In this document: positions 56,983-64,000 of the stretch, piece by piece
How the letters are laid out: every line of letters begins with the position of its first letter
Numbering within the stretch: the first letter of the stretch is position 1
Source: Prochilodus magdalenae
Lineage: Eukaryota; Chordata; Actinopteri; Characiformes; Prochilodontidae
Length of the DNA stretch: 64,000 bases
Assembly (NCBI GenBank): GCA_024036415.1
Contig: JAMWET010000580.1
Location: forward strand, 92,501-156,500
Direction of reading: 5' to 3'
Notes under the pieces: generated by a model
The model's input: only the letters and a program-made list of their open reading frames with translations
Databases searched by the model: none
Told to the model about the DNA's origin: nothing
Made by a program: the position numbers and the translations under genes

Positions 56983-58323
56983 CACTGCTCAAAAAATAAA
57001 GGTAACACTTTTTAATCAGAGTATAGCATCAGCTCAGTTCAACTTCAGGGATAATGATCTGGTCAGTTAAGTAATAGGGAGGGCCGTTAATCAGTTTCAG
57101 CTGCTTTGGTGTTAATGAAATTAACAACAGGTGCAGTAGAGGAGAAACAATGAGACATCCCCCAAAACAGGAATGGTTTAAAAGGACGAGGTCAATGACA
57201 TTTTGTACCCCCTCATCTTTTCCCACTGATTCTTCACTAGTTCTGCAGTTGACTTGGGTCAGCGTCACTACTAGTACCATGGTGCGGTGCCTGGACCCTA
57301 CAGAGGTTGCACAGGTAGTCCAACTAATGAAGGATGGCACATCAATATGTGCTGCCAGAGCTTTACTGCTGTGAATGTGTCTGACCAAACAATCAGAAAC
57401 AGGCCTCATGAGGTGAGACATCCTGTAGTGAGCCCTGTGCTCACTGCCCATCACCGTAGAGCTCGATTGGCATTTGCCACAGAACACCAGAATTGGCAGA
57501 TCCGCCACAGACGCCTTGTGCTTTTACAGATGAGAGCAGGTTTTACCTGAGCACATGTGACAGACGTGACAGGCTCTGGAGATGCCATGGAGAATGCTAT
57601 GCCGCCTGCAACATCATTCAGCATGACTGGTTTGGTAATGGGTCAGTGATGGTCCGGGGAGGCATATCCCTGGAAGGACGCACAGACCTCTACAGGCTAG
57701 AGGACGGCACCCTGACTGCTATTAGGTATCAGGATGAAATACTTGGACCCGATGTCAGACCCTACGCTGGTGCAGTGGGTCCTGGGTTCCTCCTGGTGCA
57801 CAACAATGCCTGGCCTCATGTGGCGAGAGTATGCAGGCAGTTCTTGGAGAATGAAGGAATTGATACCATTGACTGACCCATCGGCTCACCTGACCTAAAT
57901 CCAATAGAACACCTCTGGGACATTATGTTTCGGTCCATCCGACGCCACCAGGTTGCACTTCAGACTGTCCAGGAGCTCAGTGATGCCCTGGTCCAGATCT
58001 GGGAGGAGATCCTCCAGGACACCATCTGTCGTCTCATTAGTAGCATGTGGGGGCCATACAAACTACTGCGTACTATTTTGAGTTGCTGCAGTGGAGTGTG
58101 GGTTAAATGGACGAGCCTGCTGCTTCATTTCTTCACTTTGATTTTCAGGGTCTTTGAATTCAACCCTCTGTAGGGTGATCATTTTCATTTCCATCAAACG
58201 ATGTGGCATCCTTTCCTTCCTAACACATTACCCAGTCTATATGAGGAAAGATATTCTGCATGATTTTTTCCCATTGAAATCTGATGTGTTTTCAAAGTGT
58301 TCCCTTTATTTTTTTGAGCAGTG
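56983..58323 (+). mobile_element. Tc1-like element with both terminal inverted repeats
   Basis: Left end cactgctcaaaaaataaagg and right end cctttatttttttgagcagtg are inverted and flanked by TA (56981-56982 and 58324-58325). The size is 1341 bp. It inserted downstream of the SINE and gypsy remnants, between GIMAP copies 2 and 3. The solo end at 15216-15255 belongs to the same family. Confidence 0.92.
57279..58070 (+). pseudogene. Tc1-like transposase, broken
   Basis: MVRCLDPTEVAQVVQLMKDG begins at 57279. FTDESRFYLS near 57523-57550 carries the first catalytic Asp. LLVHNNAWPHVA near 57796-57830 has Asn where the second Asp is expected. SPDLNPIEHLWD near 57887-57921 carries the third acidic residue. 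A frameshift near 57370, another near 57500 and a stop at 57874 make it inactive. Confidence 0.9.
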
Positions 58324-58968
58324 TATAAACGAGACTACAATCCAGAGAGAATCCTCTCCATATAAGGATTGTTGCCCCGTTACATGAACATGGAGAAGAA
58401 GCCACAGTACACAGCCTCGCGGGACTATGGAGTTCCGCCTAAGGGGGCAAGGACATATGACTCGCACAAACTGGGGTTAAATACACAGTGCAGCCAAAAT
58501 TATTTGGAAACATGACTATCACACTTGTATGAGATTGTTAGACGTTGATTCATCACTCCAGACCCAGATCCACTTCTGCAGTGCTTTACAGCACACCAGC
58601 TGACACTTAAAATTGGGCATAGTGATATTCAGCTTGTGTGGAGTTGCTTATCCATGGAACACCATTTCATGAAGTTCTTGTTGCACGGCTCTTGTGTTGG
58701 TGCTACTTCCAGATACAGTTTTGAAATCATTATGTAACAGACTTCTTTTAAAGTCACTGAGCTCATTAGTATGACCCATTCTACTGCCCATGCTTGTCTA
58801 CAAAAATGTGTGACTATGTCCTTGAGGGGTATCTATGAAAATTTGGCCATAGTGTTTTAGCTTTATTGTACTACTCAGTGTTTCTACTGTGAATAGATAA
58901 CATCTGTAATTACATTTATATGTTGTTGATGTTCACTTTTATAGGTGTGTCTTTTTGTCCCCTAGCAG

Positions 58969-59670
58969 GTGATAAACACCATCTCTCAGAGCTGAGGATT
59001 GTGCTGCTGGGGAGCATATATGCTGGGAGGAGTTCAGCAGGAAACACCATCCTGAACAGAGAGGAGTTTGAGTTAAAGAGAACTGCTCAGTGTGTGAAGA
59101 GACAGGGAGAAGTAGCAGGGAGACACATCACTGTGGTTGAAGCTCCAGGATGGTGGATTAATAGGCCTGTAGAGGAGAGCACTGAGTTACTGAAACAGGA
59201 GATTGTCCTCAGTGTGTCTCTGTGTCCTCCAGGACCTCATGCTTTACTTCTGATCATACGCATGGACAGACAATTTCAAGAGAACAGCAGAAGAATATTA
59301 GAGCAACACTTGAATCTTCTCACTGATACAGTCTGGAGTCACACTATAGTGCTGTTCACTCGTGGAGACTGTCTGGGAGACACCCCCATAGAGCAGCACA
59401 TTGAGAGTGAAGGGAAGGAGCTCCAGTGGCTGGTGGAGAAATGTGGGAACAGGTATCATGTTCTCAACAATAAGAACAGGAATGATGATACTCAGGTCAC
59501 AGAGCTGCTGGAGAAGATAGAGGAGATGGTGGCAGCAAACAGTGGACGCCATTTTGAAATGGACAGAAAGATTCCACAGGAGGGGGAGGAGAAGAGGAGA
59601 GCAGAAGAAATTCGAGGGAAAGAGAGGGTAAAGGTGGAGAAACAAATTGAGGACATTAGGTCATGGATGG
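58969..59670 (+). CDS. GIMAP GTPase exon, copy 3, with a P-loop Lys to Arg change
   Basis: Acceptor ctagcag ends 58968, donor gtgagt at 59671, phase 1 in and out. It encodes ELRIVLLGSIYAGRSSAGN: the P-loop Lys, which contacts the nucleotide phosphates, is Arg (codon AGG at 59028-59030). The G3 position reads EAPGWW and the G4 position LFTRGDCLGDT. The tail is longer and Glu/Arg-rich (EEKRRAEEIRGKERVKVEKQ), probably a coiled coil. No intact start exon lies nearby, since the copy at 53068 is broken. It is either a second GTPase domain of the copy 2 gene or uses a start I did not find. Confidence 0.85.
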
Positions 59671-62600
59671 GTGAGTGTATTTATTACAAATTTCAATTTC
59701 ATTTTAACCCGACTTGTCCACCATTTTCCCTCATGCCCCTTTCATATCCCATAAGCCCCTCCCACTACACAGAGCATACCATTACTGGGGGTTACCTGAA
59801 GGAGCATTAGACAGGAGTTCATACATTGATGAGCTCATACATAATCATATACATTACAAGACTCGAAGACAAAAGACTCTAGATAAATGACAATGCCTGA
59901 ACATTACCCAAGTATAGGAGTCTAGTGATGTGCCTGGCGCCTTGACATCATCACAAAATGACATACCATGAATGCCAAACTCCAGGCTGTGAAAGAAATG
60001 TTACTGCATTTCATACTAATTGCAGGTGACTGTACTGTTAGAGGACATGATTGATGTTCCGTTTGACATTTACTTCCTGTTCATCAGCATCACCAAGTTC
60101 TTAATCATTCAGTGTTCCATTCCAGCTCTAGAGTAAATGGGTGTGTAAAACTGTGACTTGGCATTTTTACCCTAACTGAAGTCACAGCATCAGAGACACC
60201 AGCTATTCCATGATGGTGTAAAGTATGGCTGTTGTGTTGGAAGCTCCCTGCACTCTTTTTAATTTTGTATTTATTGTGTGTTTGTATGTAACCTTATGCA
60301 CAGCCAGCACTTTCACTTAATATAGACAAACACTTTTGGAAGGTGGATGAGTTACCAACAACCACAGTTTGAGTTTGGCAATGCAGAGACACCAAATTTG
60401 GGAACACCAAAGAGGCCCTTTTGATTTGTAACCTATTGATTTGGAAGAAGGGCAGGAGAGTGAGCGTTCTTGTCAGGCTGAGACAGCGTGGTAACCATGC
60501 TCGACTCCACAGCATACTACTGGCCAATGTACAGTCCTTGGACAACAAATCAACCAAACTCAGGGCATAGATCTTTTTTAGCGAAAGACACGGGGCTGCT
60601 GTATAATCTGTCCTGCAGAGACCTAGTTGTGAGCACTATTCCTGAAATAAGCATTCAAGCCCACAGGGTTCTCTGTGTGCCATCCAGACAGAACATAGGG
60701 TCACTCAGGAAAGTAAATGAGTAGGTGTATGTTTCATAATCCACAATAATTGGTGATAAAAGTAGTGGATGCTTTGTGAAATCTTGTAGCTGACCAGACA
60801 TGGAATACCTCATTATCCTTTATGTAGGCTATTCAAAGGGCAGGAAATCATTCACCCAGAGGCTGCCTCCATTGTTGATTGCCACTTCATCAAAGCAAAC
60901 TTAAGAAAAGCTGCTCCAAAGTACACTATGGTCTCCAAAGTCTTTTGTGTGTTGGCAGATGACTACTGCTGTCTAATGTTTGTAAGGAAATCCACTATCC
61001 ACTGGATGGATCCGGCACTAACAGGTGGGATAATTTAACATGCAGAAGCTGCAGCATGTGTTAAATGCCAAGCTGAACTCCACAAAACAGAGCACTAGCA
61101 CAGGTTCCCGTACTGTCGTAGCATGAAGTGCTGGGCTATGATGATTGCATTGTCAATAGACCTGTTAGCTCTGTCCTAATGTCGTGTTAGCTATTAGTGC
61201 CATTTTAAATTTAAAATAGTTTTTGGTTTTCAGTGATACAGGAACTTTCATCTGGTGAACGAGGCCTGGCCAGCTACTCTCCAATCAGGAACATCTTTAC
61301 CACTTCAATGTAGTTCACATATTTATTGGAGGCTATTTAAACAGGCTCAGGCCATCTCGTTTTGTGTTTACCTCAGCTGATCATCAGTGATGACCATGCT
61401 TATGCATGCTTAAAAATGTCTCTGAATGTAGTAAGACATTTGGTGAACTTTCGCATACTGTTTTGTGAATACTGCACGGATTCAAACCAACTAACTATCC
61501 TTACATACTACTTTTGCATAGTGTAAAGTATGGTAGTACACAATTTCGAATGCAGCCCAAGTCACGGAGAGGAAATGATAATAGAATGTCATGAAGGCTG
61601 GCTTTTGTCCACTTCAGTGTGAAATTGAGGTACCACTTGCAGCACTGTGCCTACAGTACAGTATAGTACTAAATCGAAAACCACGCTATGCATTTCATTT
61701 CCATTCAAAATGCTGGTTTTATACAAGTGATTCATTATTTCAGTATCATGAAAAACACAGAAACAGACATACAACACTCTCAGGAATAAAACCTGTAAAT
61801 ACTGTTTAATGTAAACGTCTAACAATATATACTCATCATCAATAGAATAGCTGCATCCAGAAGGAATCAGCTGTGTGAGGTAAGCAAGGACAGGTCCTAT
61901 CTCTGTACCTGACCGACCCAACAGCCATGACTGTGGACATTCAGCAAGCAGTGGTGTCCTCCATGAGTCATTTGCAGACGGCTGCACCCAGCAAGACTAC
62001 ATGCACACAGACCGTTACCACGACTGTCCCTAACACCACGTCACCGTCACCAAAGACTGCAGAAACTGATCATCTGAAATATGTTTACTCTGTACTCTAC
62101 AGTGAGCAAAGAGTGGAGCTCAGATACATCATATCTAGGAGCTTTGGTCAGAACACGCTGTGGACCTCTTTCTCAATCAGCATGCTCCATGGGCGCAACT
62201 TACCTCTCTAAATTTGGTTCTACTGAAATCATTACTGAATCTTCTCCTTTTGAAAGGATTGCAAGCATGGACTTTCTAACATCCAGTGAGTATTGCAGAT
62301 TTGTTTTCTTGTCATTTTGAAATCCTAAATCACAGGTGTTGTTCCTGAGTAGCACTTCCCTAAAGGGTAAAAACAAGACTGTAGACTTCTGACTTTTGAA
62401 ACATGGTGGTGAGAATGGTCGTATTATGAATGTATAAATAATCCAGTATCTGGAAGAGGTAATGACTGCTGAGTCAATATCATGGCATAACCTGCACCAG
62501 GAGGAGAAAAGAACACTCCAAGCAATCCACCACAATTAAACTGAAACTGTCAGGGGATGGATGTCCCGGAACATGTCCAGGTCACTGCATAACTCTAGGA

Positions 62601-63561
62601 GGACAGTTGAATGTATGATGATATATGAAAACTTAATGTCTTTGCGAGATGGAAATTAATGAGGGAAGCCCGTAAAAGACCCGTGACAACTCTTAAAGCC
62701 TTAGATGTGCAAAAAACAATGTCCTGTTGCAGGTTTATGGGCAAGTGGCAAGAAAAGCCAGTGATATTTAACGGTCACATGACCTCATGGCTATTGCCAG
62801 TAGTAACCTTTTTGGTCTGATGAAACCACAATTAATCTTTGTGATGTATCTTTATAAACTTACCATGCCCCTGTGAAGTATGGTGGTGGCAGCACGCTGA
62901 TATGATGCTCATCTGTTTTGGGTAAGATAATGAGTTATCCACAGCCCCTCCTGATTGGCCTATTTTATTGAAAAGTCATTCATGGTTATTTGGACGAGTG
63001 TTTGGTCTTATAATAGTTAAGTCTTGTTTTATCGGTATGAAAGTAAGTCTGTGCTACACACATTTAAACATAATAATTGTAATACTGTTTGTTCACATCA
63101 GAAGACTCTGTACAAGTAGACCACACTCTGGGTCTAGAAGAGTGCTGAGGCAGAACATTAAAGCACTGAATTAAGCAAAAACATGATGAAGTTTAGAATT
63201 CTAATGATAACTGATGTTACAGGGCTTTATAACAGTCAGGCAGAATTAAAGACTACCACATATGAACAACGCAATCACAAAGTGAAGCTGGGGCTGACAC
63301 AAAGACATAGAGAGGAAATGATAACAGGAAGCAATCAAGTTCCAGAGCATGCTCCCCACTGACAGAGATTGTGTAACACATAGTGAAGTTAGATTGAAGG
63401 TGGGAAAGGTGGGCTATGGTTATTAGTTATATCCTCTGAGTAGATTAATTCAGTACAAGTGCACATTCTTCAGTCCAGTTTGTAGCTGCTGAGAGATCTA
63501 TACTGCAAATGAACACATGCAGCTTTTACATGCTCTCTCTTCTCTCTGTATCCTGTTGCAG
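59671..63561. other. Probable intron or intergenic stretch
   Basis: Apart from the LINE piece and dispersed repeats listed separately, I see no convincing exon. A Tc1-family fragment at about 61900-62060 (ccaacagccatgactgtgga, ctccatgagtcat, cacagaccgttaccacgac) matches pieces at 41100-41220 and 51345-51430. Confidence 0.4.
60390..60720 (+). mobile_element. LINE endonuclease-region fragment
   Basis: In broken frames it reads RAG--FLSG, then VRLRQRG-like residues and LLANVQSLDNKSTKLR near 60515-60560, the usual N-terminal ORF2 phrase of fish LINEs. It is short and inactive. Confidence 0.65.
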
Positions 63562-63735
63562 TGTGTGGAGAAAGGAGGACAGATACAGCTTCTGTGGGAC
63601 GTTTGTTCAGATCACTATCAGAACCTGTCTGTACATCAACACGATCCCAAGTCTCCCCCCGCAGCTCTGGATTTGGTTTTACATCCATTCCTGACCCTCT
63701 GGGAAAGTTTAAGAGCATGAACCTTCCACCAGTCT
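63562..63735 (+). CDS. Candidate Ser/Thr/Pro-rich linker exon
   Basis: Acceptor gttgcag ends 63561, donor gtgagt at 63736, 174 bases, phase 1 in and out, open throughout. It encodes CGERRTDTASVGRLFRSLSE and on to TSIPDPLGKFKSMNLPPV. The phase matches the copy 3 GIMAP exon, so it may be a linker in a gene that runs beyond the window. I do not recognise the sequence. Confidence 0.4.
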
Positions 63736-63749
63736 GTGAGTGTCACATG

Positions 63750-63775
63750 TTATTTATTTATTTATTTATTTATGT
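63750..63775. repeat. TTTA microsatellite
   Basis: About six TTTA units just after the donor of the candidate linker exon. Confidence 0.85.
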
Positions 63776-64000
63776 TATTCTTTTCTATTTTGAAACATGA
63801 AACATCCTTTTTGATTTCATGAGCCTACATGGCAGCTCACGTAAGTCTTTCATGAGAACTGACGGAAATGTACATACAACATTTGAAAGCAGTTCGGCAT
63901 CATGAAAAAAACAGAAACTCTGGGGACTCTGTGGTGGCTCCAAATTTTTTTATTATTAAGCCTAATCAGAGTGTCTAGGCACTGCATGCAATAACCACTG

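Overview
The window looks like a teleost fish chromosome segment. It has spliced genes with GT/AG introns, a vertebrate ARHGAP35 orthologue, teleost-style GIMAP GTPase exons, a FIIND-CARD module, and many decayed Tc1/mariner, Ty3/gypsy, LINE and MITE-like elements. All supported host genes are on the + strand. Exon boundaries were read by eye from splice signals, reading phase and family similarity; no search was run.

Region 1 (about 1-19000) is arhgap35 (p190A RhoGAP). It has a GA-, ATC- and GGC-repeat-rich first exon with a donor at 1967, a 6.3-kb first intron, a large exon 8240-12264 with three upstream ORFs before the ATG at 8533, and five RhoGAP-domain exons ending at the stop at 16089. 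The six coding exons join in phase to 1518 codons. A long 3' UTR or intergenic stretch follows.

Region 2 (about 19000-26850) has no host gene that I can support. It holds an interspersed GGCCCA-rich repeat, two decayed Tc1-like transposases (one with a tandemly duplicated 3' part), a 22-bp inverted-repeat MITE and an AT microsatellite.

Region 3 (26878-43380) is the most interesting part. A start exon and a GIMAP (AIG1-type) GTPase exon are followed on the same strand by small linker exons, then a FIIND (ZU5 and UPA halves) and a C-terminal CARD. The chosen exons keep one phase chain from ATG to stop, except for one single-base frameshift in the UPA exon. The simplest model is a GIMAP-FIIND-CARD protein of about 696 residues. 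It would resemble NLRP1/CARD8, with a GIMAP GTPase where NLRP1 has NACHT-LRR. The long linker intron contains an intact-ended Tc1 element, a 76-bp tandem repeat of eight copies, and repeated linker-exon cassettes.

Region 4 (about 48200-64000) holds two more GIMAP GTPase exons very similar to the first, a partial duplicate of a GIMAP gene unit, a broken start-exon copy, a truncated Ty3/gypsy element with direct repeats, a Tc1-like element with both ends, and LINE pieces. The third GIMAP copy has Arg in place of the P-loop Lys. A phase-1/phase-1 Ser/Thr/Pro-rich exon at 63562-63735 suggests that this last gene continues past the window.
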